From: Actinomadura rudentiformis | GTDB lineage: Bacteria > Actinomycetota > Actinomycetes > Streptosporangiales > Streptosporangiaceae | Assembly: GCF_008923185.1 (NCBI RefSeq) | Contig: NZ_WBMT01000020.1 | Location: 124,001 to 188,000, forward strand | Reading direction: 5' to 3' | DNA: 64,000 nt | Shown here: positions 27,808-35,582 of the stretch, in pieces | How the letters are laid out: every line of letters starts with the position of its first letter | Numbering within the stretch: the first letter of the stretch is position 1 | Notes under the pieces: model-generated | What the model saw: the letters and a program-made list of their open reading frames with translations, nothing else | Told to the model about the DNA's origin: nothing | The model's database searches: none | Translations under genes and position numbers: made by a program

Positions 27808-28319
27808 TGAGCGGAGCAGGACGTCCCGAGGACCGTACCGTCGACGCCGGGGGCCTGACCCTCGGCATCGCCTGCACCCGCTGGCACGGGCAGATCACCG
27901 ACCGCCTGCTCGAACGCGCCCTCGACGCCGCCAAGGCCTGCGGCGTCGCCGAACCGGTCGCGGTACGGGTCGCGGGGGCGCTGGAGCTCCCGGTCGTGGC
28001 CCAGCAGCTGGCCCGCGACCTCGACGCGGTCGTGGTCCTCGGCGCCGTGATCCGGGGCGAGACCGCCCATTTCGACTACGTGTGCGACTCGGTCACGGCC
28101 GGTGTGACCCGCGTCGCGCTCGATGAGGCGACTCCGGTGGGCAACGGGGTGCTCACATGTGACACCATTGAGCAGGCACTGGATCGCAGCGGGCTGCCCG
28201 ACAGCCACGAAGACAAGGGATGGGAGGCGACTGTGGCCGCACTCGACACGGCTCTGACCCTGCGAGGTCTGCGGCATCACGGTCACGCCGGGCACGACGC
28301 GGAGCATCTGAGCTCCTGA
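27807..28319 (+). CDS. ribH: 6,7-Dimethyl-8-ribityllumazine synthase
   Basis: RibH condenses dihydroxybutanone phosphate with the ribityl pyrimidine, the penultimate riboflavin step. The 170-residue protein has the signature GAVIRGETAHFDYVCDSV with the catalytic His, and GVLTCDTIEQALDRSG, where Cys replaces the more common Thr. A His-rich tail (RHHGHAGHDAEH) extends the C-terminus. It ends 43 bases before hisG, with no hisE gene between. Confidence 0.95.
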   Translation: MSGAGRPEDRTVDAGGLTLGIACTRWHGQITDRLLERALDAAKACGVAEPVAVRVAGALELPVVAQQLARDLDAVVVLGAVIRGETAHFDYVCDSVTAGVTRVALDEATPVGNGVLTCDTIEQALDRSGLPDSHEDKGWEATVAALDTALTLRGLRHHGHAGHDAEHLSS

Positions 28320-28362
28320 CCATCCCGGACTCCTGTACGACATCCCACCGAAAGGCTTCACC

Positions 28363-29238
28363 GTGCTGTCTCTCGTCCTGCCCAAGGGCTCACTCGAAAA
28401 GGCGACCCTTGAGCTGTTCGACGCCGCCGACCTGACCATCCGCCGGGCCTCGGACCGCGACTACCGCGCGCAGATCGACGATCCGCGCATCGACCGGGTG
28501 CGCGTGCTGCGCCCGCAGGAGATCCCGACCTACCTGGAGCAGGGTCTGTTCGACCTCGGCATCACCGGGCGCGACTGGATCACCGAGACCGACTCCGATG
28601 TCGTGAGCCTCGGCGAGCTGAAGTACTCCAAGGCCACCTCCAACCCGGTCCGCGTGATCATGGCGGTCCCGCACGACGCGCCGTGGCAGTCGGTCTCCGA
28701 CCTGCCCGAGGGCGTGCGGATCTCCACCGAGTTCCCGGCGATGACCAAGCGCTTCCTGGAGCAGCACGGCGTCAAGGCCAAGGTCGTGCCCTCGTACGGC
28801 GCCACCGAGGCCAAGGTGCCCGACATCGTCGACGCGATCGTCGACCTGACCGAGACCGGCTCCTCCCTGCGCAAGAACGGCCTGCGCATCCTCGACACGC
28901 TGCTGACCAGCTACACCGAGCTGGTCGCCAACCGTGAGGCCTACGAGGACGCCGACAAGCGCGCCGCGATGGAGGACATCGCCCTGCTCCTGCAGGGCGC
29001 GATCCGCGCCCGCGGCAACGTGCTGCTCAAGCTCAACGTCGCGGCCACCGACCTGCAGGCGGTGCTCGACATCATGCCGTCGATGTCCTCGCCCACGGTC
29101 ACCTCGCTCGCGGGCGGCGAGTCCAGCGCGGTGGAGAGCGTGGTCGCCAAGCGCGGCGTCAACACGCTCATCCCGGCGCTGAAGGCCGCCGGCGCCCACG
29201 ACATCCTCGAGATCCCGATCTCCAAGATCGTTGACTGA
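28363..29238 (+). CDS. hisG: ATP phosphoribosyltransferase, long form
   Basis: HisG commits PRPP and ATP to histidine synthesis and is feedback-inhibited by histidine. The 291-residue protein is the long form: two periplasmic-binding-like catalytic lobes (LPKGSLEKATLELFDAADL; LFDLGITGRDWITET; the PRPP loop DLTETGSSLRKNGLRI) and a C-terminal ACT-like regulatory domain after about residue 210. GTG start. Because it has its own regulatory domain it should not need HisZ. The phosphoribosyl-ATP pyrophosphatase gene hisE, which precedes hisG in Streptomyces, is not here. Confidence 0.95.
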   Translation: MLSLVLPKGSLEKATLELFDAADLTIRRASDRDYRAQIDDPRIDRVRVLRPQEIPTYLEQGLFDLGITGRDWITETDSDVVSLGELKYSKATSNPVRVIMAVPHDAPWQSVSDLPEGVRISTEFPAMTKRFLEQHGVKAKVVPSYGATEAKVPDIVDAIVDLTETGSSLRKNGLRILDTLLTSYTELVANREAYEDADKRAAMEDIALLLQGAIRARGNVLLKLNVAATDLQAVLDIMPSMSSPTVTSLAGGESSAVESVVAKRGVNTLIPALKAAGAHDILEIPISKIVD

Positions 29239-29677
29239 CGCGCCGGCTCTCCCGACCGTGTGGCGCCCCCGCACCACCCGGATCGTCGCCTACATCACGG
29301 CGGGCGCGATCGTGCTCGGCATGATCGTGCTCGCCGTGATGGTGGCGCCGCAGTTCAAGCTGTTCGACCGCATCCTCATCATCGTGTTCGGCCTGGTCGT
29401 CGCCTGGGTCCTGCACATGCTCGCCCGCTGCCACGTGGCCGCCGACGAGTCCGGCCTCACCGTCGTCAACGCCTTCCGCACCCGCCGCCTGGAGTGGCCG
29501 GAAGTCCTCGACGTGACCATGTCGGTCGGCGAGCCCTGGCCCACCCTTGACCTGGCCGACGGCACCTCCTTCGGCGCCATGGGCATCAACGGCACCGAAA
29601 AGGCCCTGGCCGCCCGCCAGCTGGCCGAGCTCCAAGCCCTGGTCCGCCAGCGCGGCGAAGCCCCCGACCCACAATGA
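29231..29677 (+). CDS. PH-domain membrane protein
   Basis: The 148-residue protein has two membrane helices (IVAYITAGAIVLGMIVLAVMV; ILIIVFGLVVAWVLHMLAR) followed by a small bacterial PH-like beta domain (VAADESGLTVVNAFRTRRLEWPEVLDVTM). This matches the PH-domain proteins that follow hisG in many actinomycetes; the function is unknown. The TTG start overlaps the end of hisG by eight bases, so translation is probably coupled. Confidence 0.8.
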   Translation: MTDAPALPTVWRPRTTRIVAYITAGAIVLGMIVLAVMVAPQFKLFDRILIIVFGLVVAWVLHMLARCHVAADESGLTVVNAFRTRRLEWPEVLDVTMSVGEPWPTLDLADGTSFGAMGINGTEKALAARQLAELQALVRQRGEAPDPQ

Positions 29678-29837
29678 CCGGGATGCCCTGGTCCCGTCGG
29701 CTCGTCGCCCCGGCGGGCATGATCCAGACGGCCATGTGCCCATTAGACAGGTAGAGCCCTGCGTAGGATGGACCCAGGGCTTGTGCTTCTCTGACGCGAT
29801 CCCGTTCCGTCAGCACGGCGAAGCAGAAAGTGACGAC

Positions 29838-30419
29838 ATGGGTGCTGCACCGCTGCCAGACTGGGTCATCCCCCCGCCGGGCGGTTTCACCGCCGATGAG
29901 TTCCTGAAGATGCGTGAGCTTCCCCGGCACACGGAGCTGATCGACGGGAGCCTCGTCTTCGTGAGCCCGCAGCAGAAGTGGCACAGTCGCGTGGTCGGCA
30001 TGCTCACCAATGAGCTGGACCGGCAGGCACCTGAACACCTGAGAGCCGATCGGGAAATGGCGGTCCGGCTGGGCAAGCGGCAAGTGCCCGAGCCCGATGT
30101 GCTGGTGGTGACCGCCGAAGCATACGAGCGGGACGAGCCATCCACGTATTACTTCCCTGACGACCTCGTGCTGGTCGTCGAGGCGGTCTCACCGGAGTCT
30201 GAGGACCGCGATCGCGATACCAAGCCACGCAAGTACGCGGCGGCGGGGATCCGGCATTTCTGGCGCGTCGAGAACGACGAGGGCCGCACCGTCGTTTACG
30301 TGTACGAACGTGACCCCGCCACCGGCTGCTATGCCCCGAGCGGCATTCACCACGACCGCCTGAAGGTCTCCGTGCCCTTCGACATCGAGATCGACCTCAA
30401 CGCCGTCGGTCGCCGCTAG
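29838..30419 (+). CDS. Uma2-family putative restriction-type endonuclease
   Basis: The 193-residue protein has the DUF820/Uma2 PD-(D/E)XK fold: FTADEFLKMRELPRHTELIDG at the front, VPEPDVLVV with a catalytic acid, and VVEAVSPESEDRDRDTK then KYAAAGIRHFWRVE. Uma2 genes are abundant in actinomycetes and cyanobacteria; their biological role is not settled. It stands alone, 160 bases after the PH-domain gene, with no methylase or toxin partner nearby. ATG 29838 was chosen at the start of the conserved region. Confidence 0.85.
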   Translation: MGAAPLPDWVIPPPGGFTADEFLKMRELPRHTELIDGSLVFVSPQQKWHSRVVGMLTNELDRQAPEHLRADREMAVRLGKRQVPEPDVLVVTAEAYERDEPSTYYFPDDLVLVVEAVSPESEDRDRDTKPRKYAAAGIRHFWRVENDEGRTVVYVYERDPATGCYAPSGIHHDRLKVSVPFDIEIDLNAVGRR

Positions 30420-30525
30420 CTCGAATCCTGCCGCGCGCCTGTTTGACTGTTATCGGTGACAGGTCCGTCCTGCGGTCGGGCGACACGTTCCTTGCGATTG
30501 TCCGCGAGTGTCGTGAAGGATCTGA

Positions 30526-30548
30526 CCTTTCCTGAATCTCGGGAAAGG
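30526..30548. promoter_or_regulatory. Inverted repeat upstream of the Ser/Thr kinase gene
   Basis: CCTTTCC and GGAAAGG flank a nine-base spacer, 48 bases before the kinase start. It could be an operator or a small stem-loop; nothing more can be said. Confidence 0.35.
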
Positions 30549-30595
30549 GTGGTTCGTGCAGGTGCGTGTCGGTCCGGGGCTCTAGGATCAGCGCC

Positions 30596-32218
30596 GTGAC
30601 GTCGGGACAAAGGGTGGTGGACGGCCGGTTCGAGCTGGTCGATCGACTGGGCAGCGGGGGCATGGGCACGGTCTGGCGCGCCCGCGACCTGGCTCTGCAT
30701 CGCGAGGTGGCGCTGAAGGAGGTGCGCCCGACCGGGTCGGACCCGGCCCGGGAGGACCCGGAGCTGGCGCGGAAGATGCGCGAGCGCGTGCTGCGGGAGG
30801 CACGGGCGCTCGCCCGGATCGACCACCCCAACGTGGTCCGCATCCACCACATCATCGACGAGCCCGACATGGACTATCCGTGGCTCGTCATGGAGCTGGT
30901 GCGTGGCGGCTCCCTCAGCGGGCGGCTGGCCGAGGGTGATCTGTCGCCTGCGGAGGCGGCGGTGATCGGCCGGGGTGTTCTGGGGGCGCTGCGGGCCGCG
31001 CATGAGGCGGGGATCTGCCATCGCGACGTCAAGCCCGCCAATGTGCTGCTGCGGACGGACGGCAGTCCGGTGCTGACGGATTTCGGGATCGCGGCCATCG
31101 ATGAGGCGTCCCGGCTCACCATGACCGGTGGGCTGGCCGGGTCGCCCGAATACATCGCGCCGGAGCGGCTGCACGGCGAGGAGGGCAACCCGGCCTCCGA
31201 TCTGTGGTCGCTCGGCATGCTGCTGTACGTCGCGGTCGAGGGGCACAGCCCCATGCGACGTCCCACCACGGCCGCCACGCTCGCCGCCGTTCTGCGTGCG
31301 CAGGTTCCGCCGCCGGTGCGGGCGGGGGCGTTGACCGGTGTGCTGCGGGCCGTGCTGGTCCCTGACCCGGCGGCGCGTCCCACGGCGGAGCAACTGGACC
31401 GCATGCTCGCCGAGGCCGCGGTCGGCCGTGGGACGACCACTCCCGAGCCGTTCGCGTTTCCGCCGCCTCCGGCGCCCGCTCCGCCCGCCGAGCCGCAGTT
31501 TCCGCACGGCCGTCCCACCGGGCCGGGTCTCGCGCAACCCACGGGCCAGGGGCTCGGGCACTCGACGGGCCCGGGGTTTCCGCCTCGCCGGTCGTCGCGG
31601 CGGCTCAACGTGGTCCTCATCGCTCTTCCCATCAGTGCGATCGCCCTGGCGGGGGTGCTGCTGCTCGCCGTGTTCGTGGTCTTCACCAACCTGTTCGACG
31701 GCGAACGGCAGGGGTCGGGGGCCGGCGAGGGGGACACGGACCGGAGCGGTGTGCCGAAACCGGTCGTGACGGTCAACCTCCTGAGCCCGGCCGGCATGCG
31801 CAAGGTGATCGCGGAGTTCGAGAAGGTCACCGGGAGCAAGAAATTCATGTCGCTCACGGTCTATCCCGAGTACGCGTTCGCCAAGGCGCCCCTGCGCGCC
31901 AACAAGAAGCTCTACGACGAGTACCGGTACCGGGACGGGCGGGCATCACGGCAGCGTGCCGGCGGCACGATCGGTTCCGACGACGGCCTCGTCGATCTCA
32001 GGACCTTCAACTGGAACAAGGTCCCGGTGCTCTTCCGCGAAGCGGAGAAGACCCTTGGCGTCACCAACCCGAAAACCCGGTACATCATCGTGAATCCGGC
32101 CTGGACCTTCTACGGCAAGAAGCCCGTCATGATGTTCTACCTGTCGGGCCCCTATGGTGGCGGCTACCTCGCCGCCAACCAGAAGGGCACGATCGTGCAC
32201 CGGGTCAAGCAGGGCTGA
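30596..32218 (+). CDS. Transmembrane Ser/Thr protein kinase (PknB-like)
   Basis: The 540-residue protein has an intracellular Hanks-type kinase domain (Gly loop GSGGMG at 19-24, Lys41, catalytic HRDVKPAN starting at 142, DFG at 162-164, activation-loop TMTGGLAGSPEYIAPE). A Pro-rich juxtamembrane linker (about 280-335), one membrane helix (about 337-366) and a 170-residue extracellular domain follow. The outer domain is not a PASTA repeat and I do not recognise it. All catalytic residues are present. GTG 30596 was preferred; GTG 30566 would add ten residues. It converges on the carboxypeptidase gene with two bases between stops. Confidence 0.9.
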   Translation: MTSGQRVVDGRFELVDRLGSGGMGTVWRARDLALHREVALKEVRPTGSDPAREDPELARKMRERVLREARALARIDHPNVVRIHHIIDEPDMDYPWLVMELVRGGSLSGRLAEGDLSPAEAAVIGRGVLGALRAAHEAGICHRDVKPANVLLRTDGSPVLTDFGIAAIDEASRLTMTGGLAGSPEYIAPERLHGEEGNPASDLWSLGMLLYVAVEGHSPMRRPTTAATLAAVLRAQVPPPVRAGALTGVLRAVLVPDPAARPTAEQLDRMLAEAAVGRGTTTPEPFAFPPPPAPAPPAEPQFPHGRPTGPGLAQPTGQGLGHSTGPGFPPRRSSRRLNVVLIALPISAIALAGVLLLAVFVVFTNLFDGERQGSGAGEGDTDRSGVPKPVVTVNLLSPAGMRKVIAEFEKVTGSKKFMSLTVYPEYAFAKAPLRANKKLYDEYRYRDGRASRQRAGGTIGSDDGLVDLRTFNWNKVPVLFREAEKTLGVTNPKTRYIIVNPAWTFYGKKPVMMFYLSGPYGGGYLAANQKGTIVHRVKQG

Positions 32219-32220
32219 CG

Positions 32221-33180
32221 TCAGTCCACGTTGGCGCCGGGCGGCACGGGCGCGACGGTGAGGACGCCCGTGGTGCGGACGCCGAAGCCCCAGTTGAGCA
32301 TCTTCATGGCGTCGGTGAAGCGGGCCTGCTCCCTGGTCGTCGAGCTGTTGAGGACCACGCCGATGAGGGTGCGCTTGCCGCGGCGGGCCGCGAACATCAG
32401 CGAGTAGCCCGCCAGGTCGGTCTTGCCGGTCTTGATCCCGATGGTGCCGCGGTACGAGCTCAGCAGCCGGTTGGTGTTGGTCCAGCGGTAGGCGCCGTGC
32501 CCGCCGCCCGCCTTGAGCGAGTAGGACCTCCGGGCGACGATCGCGCGGAACTCCTTGTTCTTCATCGCGTAGTCGGCGAGCTTGACCTGGTCGCGGGTGG
32601 TCGAGTTGGTCGCGGTCCCGGACGGCCAGGGGAGCCCGTCGAAGTTGGCGTACTTCGTCCGCGTCATCTTGAGCTGGCGGGCCGTCTTGTTCATCTTCGC
32701 GACGAAGCCCTTCCAGCCGGGGCCGTAGGCGTCGGCGAGGACATAGGCGGCGTCGCATCCGGACGGCAGCATCAGCGCGTTCAGCAGCTGGCGCACCGTG
32801 AGCCTGTCGCCCACCCGCAGCCAGGCCCGGCTCCCGTCGGACCTGGAGACGTAGTCGACGTGCTTCTTCTTGACCGTGATCTTCCGGTCGAGCTTGCCGG
32901 CGCGGATGACGACCATGGCGGTCATCACCTTGGTGATGCTGCCGATGGGGCGGCGGGTGTCGGCGGCGCGGGACCAGCGGGTCTTCCGGGTGCCGCTGTC
33001 GAAGAGATAGGCCGACTTGGCGGCGACGCCGCGCGGACCGGCGGCGGCCGAGGCGGGCGGCGCGGCCACAGCTGGAACCGACGCCGGCGACGCCTCTGCT
33101 GAGACCGGGATCGTGACGATCGGCGCGGTCACCACGACCGCGACCGTGGCACGCGTCGTCCAACGTGTTGTCGACCCCAT
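32221..33180 (-). CDS. D-alanyl-D-alanine carboxypeptidase (S11 penicillin-binding protein)
   Basis: This serine peptidase trims the terminal D-Ala of peptidoglycan stem peptides. The 319-residue precursor has an N-terminal signal segment (RATVAVVVTAPIVTIPVSAEA). The three penicillin-binding motifs are SITK (81-84), SGC (140-142, with Cys in place of the usual Asn) and KTG (250-252). No C-terminal amphipathic anchor is obvious. ATG 33180 is chosen for the GGGGAG upstream; the frame extends 31 residues further back without support. Confidence 0.9.
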   Translation of the reverse strand: MGSTTRWTTRATVAVVVTAPIVTIPVSAEASPASVPAVAAPPASAAAGPRGVAAKSAYLFDSGTRKTRWSRAADTRRPIGSITKVMTAMVVIRAGKLDRKITVKKKHVDYVSRSDGSRAWLRVGDRLTVRQLLNALMLPSGCDAAYVLADAYGPGWKGFVAKMNKTARQLKMTRTKYANFDGLPWPSGTATNSTTRDQVKLADYAMKNKEFRAIVARRSYSLKAGGGHGAYRWTNTNRLLSSYRGTIGIKTGKTDLAGYSLMFAARRGKRTLIGVVLNSSTTREQARFTDAMKMLNWGFGVRTTGVLTVAPVPPGANVD

Positions 33181-33312
33181 GAATGCTCCCCGTTCACATT
33201 GGCCACATAGGCCCCGTAAGTGGCGAAAGGAGACTGCCAGCCCGGAGGCCGCCGCCGCAATGGGAATGATCAAATTGGCGGGATGAGGTCAGGAGGTGAG
33301 GAGGGCCAGGCG

Positions 33313-34578
33313 CTAGGAGACGGTTACGGGATGCCGGACGACCGCGCCGAAGAGGTAGCCGAGGGTGTTGTACGGGGCGATCGCGGGCTGTCCCACGCCG
33401 GTCTCGTCCACGGCGCGCGCAAGCAGCTCGTACCGTCCAGGAGCCTTGGGCCGCCAGGGGAACTCCCAGCGCACCCAGCCTCGCGAGGGCTGCGGTCCGT
33501 GTGTCCTGGCGCGATGCCAGGTCGCGCCAGCGTCCACGCTCACCTCGACCCGGCGGATCCGCCCGTTGGCCGACCAGGAGCGCCCGGTCAGCACGTGCGT
33601 GCGGTGGCCGGTGAGCTGCGCGTCCCACGGGAGCTCGAACGCGCTCTTCACGTTCATCCGGGTGAGCGGGGCGCTGCCCTCGGCAGGGTGATCCGGCCCG
33701 AACAGCCGGTAGAAGCGCGTGTTCCATGGCGAGAAGAGCGGCTTGTCCGACACCTCGATGTCGCCGAGCCACTTGATGGAGGCGATCCCCACCCACGACG
33801 GCACGACGAGGCGGACCGGGTGACCGTGGTCGGGAGCGAGCGGCGCGCCGTTCATCTCGTACGCGAGCAGCACGTCCTTGAGGGCCTTGGCGATCGGCAG
33901 GGGGCGGCGCACGCGTCCGAGGTTCTCGCCCTTGTCGACGTAGTCGGGGTCGAGGCCGCGGGGGAGGATGTCGACCGCCCGCCGGGTCAGCCCCGCGCGT
34001 TCGAGCACGGTGGAGAGCGGGACGCCGCGCCAGCGCGCGACGCCGACGGCGCCGAGCTTCCACGGTGTGCCAGAGACCTGCTGCCCCTGCTGCGAGGTGT
34101 AGAAGCTCCGGCCGTTGCCCGTGCACTCGATGAACGCGGTGACGGTCTCGGCGCGCAGCCCGAGCAGGTCCTCGTACGAGAACTCGACCGGGTGGCCGGC
34201 GTCCGGCGAGCCGCGCAGGCCGCTGCCCCACAGCTTCAGCCGCCACGTGCGCGCGTCGACGAGCGGCGTGGCGACGTGGTTGCGGGCGAAGAACCGGTCG
34301 ACCGGCGTGTGCTGACCGGTGCCCTTGAACGCCTCCCAGCGGGTCTCGGCGTTCGTCCCGTGCGTGATGAACAGCTCTGGCGGCAACGGCTTGATGATGG
34401 GGCCGCCGACATGGGGAGTCGCCGCGTGCGCCGTGCGGGTTCCGGCGAACGCGGCGCCGAGGCTCACCCCGGCGGTGGCCCGCAACACCCCACGGCGTGA
34501 GATCCGTTGCTCTGCACGCACTCGCTCGTACGTGGCCTCGTCGGTGAGGTCGTGATCCATGGAGCGATCGTGGGTCAC
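33313..34578 (-). CDS. Tat-exported sulfite-oxidase-type molybdopterin enzyme
   Basis: The 421-residue protein has a twin-arginine signal (ISRRGVLRATAG, Arg28-29, ending near AHA) and the sulfite oxidase fold. The molybdenum-ligating Cys152 lies in FIECTGNGRSFY. A C-terminal Mo-co dimerisation domain reads GRIRRVEVSVDAGATWHRA and GWVRWEF. No haem b5 domain is fused, so an external electron acceptor is needed; none is encoded next to it. The substrate is unknown (sulfite, or protein methionine sulfoxide as for MsrP relatives). GTG 34578 has GAGGACGG upstream. It is divergent from the Mo-enzyme maturation genes. Confidence 0.9.
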   Translation of the reverse strand: MTHDRSMDHDLTDEATYERVRAEQRISRRGVLRATAGVSLGAAFAGTRTAHAATPHVGGPIIKPLPPELFITHGTNAETRWEAFKGTGQHTPVDRFFARNHVATPLVDARTWRLKLWGSGLRGSPDAGHPVEFSYEDLLGLRAETVTAFIECTGNGRSFYTSQQGQQVSGTPWKLGAVGVARWRGVPLSTVLERAGLTRRAVDILPRGLDPDYVDKGENLGRVRRPLPIAKALKDVLLAYEMNGAPLAPDHGHPVRLVVPSWVGIASIKWLGDIEVSDKPLFSPWNTRFYRLFGPDHPAEGSAPLTRMNVKSAFELPWDAQLTGHRTHVLTGRSWSANGRIRRVEVSVDAGATWHRARTHGPQPSRGWVRWEFPWRPKAPGRYELLARAVDETGVGQPAIAPYNTLGYLFGAVVRHPVTVS

Positions 34579-34655
34579 CCGTCCTCATAAAGTCAACTGT
34601 CCATGTAGGAAAAGTGAAGAGTTCGCCTCGAATCGGTGGTGGGTAGCCTGAGGGC

Positions 34656-35582
34656 GTGACGCGAATCGCGGCGAACGGCGCGCCAGAGGTCGAATCCGGC
34701 ATCGAGTCTCCCGGCGACCTTCAACGGCTTCTGGACGAGCAGGCCTACCTGGCCGACGAGGGCCTTGCGACGGCGGGCTTCCTCGCGCTCCGGATGCGGC
34801 GGCCGTTGTTCCTGGAGGGGGAGGCGGGGGTCGGCAAGACGGCACTGGCCAAGGCGCTCGCGGCGGTCCTCGGTGCGCCGCTGATCCGCCTGCAGTGTTA
34901 TGAGGGCCTGGACGCGGCGCAGGCGCTGTACGACTGGGACTTCCCGCGCCAGCTGCTCCATCTGCGCGCCGCTGAGGCGGCCGGGGTCGCCGACGTCGAC
35001 CGGCTGGAGGGCGAGCTCTACGACCGGCGCTTCCTGCTCGCACGGCCGCTGCTGCAGGCGCTCGAGACCGTGCCGAGCGTGCTTCTCGTCGATGAGATCG
35101 ACCGCGCCGACGACGAGTTCGAGGCGTTCCTGCTGGAGGTGCTGAGCGACTTCACCATCTCGGTCCCCGAACTCGGGACCGTGCGGGCCGAGGTGCCGCC
35201 GGTGGTGGTCGTCACCTCCAACCGCACCCGCGAGGTGCATGACGCCCTCAAGCGCCGCTGCCTCTACCACTGGCTGGAGCACCCCTCCTACGAGCGCGAG
35301 GTCGCGATCATCCGGCGGCGCCTGCCCGGCGCCGCCGAGCGGCTGGCCAGCCAGGTGGCGCGGGCGGCGCAGCAACTGCGGGCCCAGCCGGCCGGTGGAG
35401 CTCTGCTCAAGCCGCCCGGGGTCGCCGAGAGCCTGGACTGGACCGAGGCCCTGGTCGCGCTCGGCGCCCGCGAGCTCGATCCCGCGACGGCGGCGGTCAC
35501 GCTGGGCGCGGTGCTGAAGTACCGCGAGGATCAGGAACGGGTCGTCAAGAACGGCCTGGCCGCCCTCATCGACGGAGGGTGA
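34656..35582 (+). CDS. CoxD-like MoxR AAA+ ATPase
   Basis: The 308-residue AAA+ ATPase has Walker A GEAGVGKT at 55-62, Walker B VLLVDEIDRAD, and sensor-1 VVVTSNRTREVHDA. CoxD-type MoxR proteins work with the VWA protein CoxE in maturing the metal site of CO-dehydrogenase-type molybdenum hydroxylases. The next gene is a CoxE-like protein joined by a GTGA overlap, the expected pairing. XdhC and a MocA-like gene follow, so this is a maturation cassette; the structural enzyme genes (51688-55563) lie 16 kb away. Confidence 0.9.
   Translation: MTRIAANGAPEVESGIESPGDLQRLLDEQAYLADEGLATAGFLALRMRRPLFLEGEAGVGKTALAKALAAVLGAPLIRLQCYEGLDAAQALYDWDFPRQLLHLRAAEAAGVADVDRLEGELYDRRFLLARPLLQALETVPSVLLVDEIDRADDEFEAFLLEVLSDFTISVPELGTVRAEVPPVVVVTSNRTREVHDALKRRCLYHWLEHPSYEREVAIIRRRLPGAAERLASQVARAAQQLRAQPAGGALLKPPGVAESLDWTEALVALGARELDPATAAVTLGAVLKYREDQERVVKNGLAALIDGG

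Noticed and set aside
29838..30419. Restriction-modification or defence island
   Set aside because: Only a lone Uma2-type gene is present; no methylase, helicase or toxin partner lies nearby.
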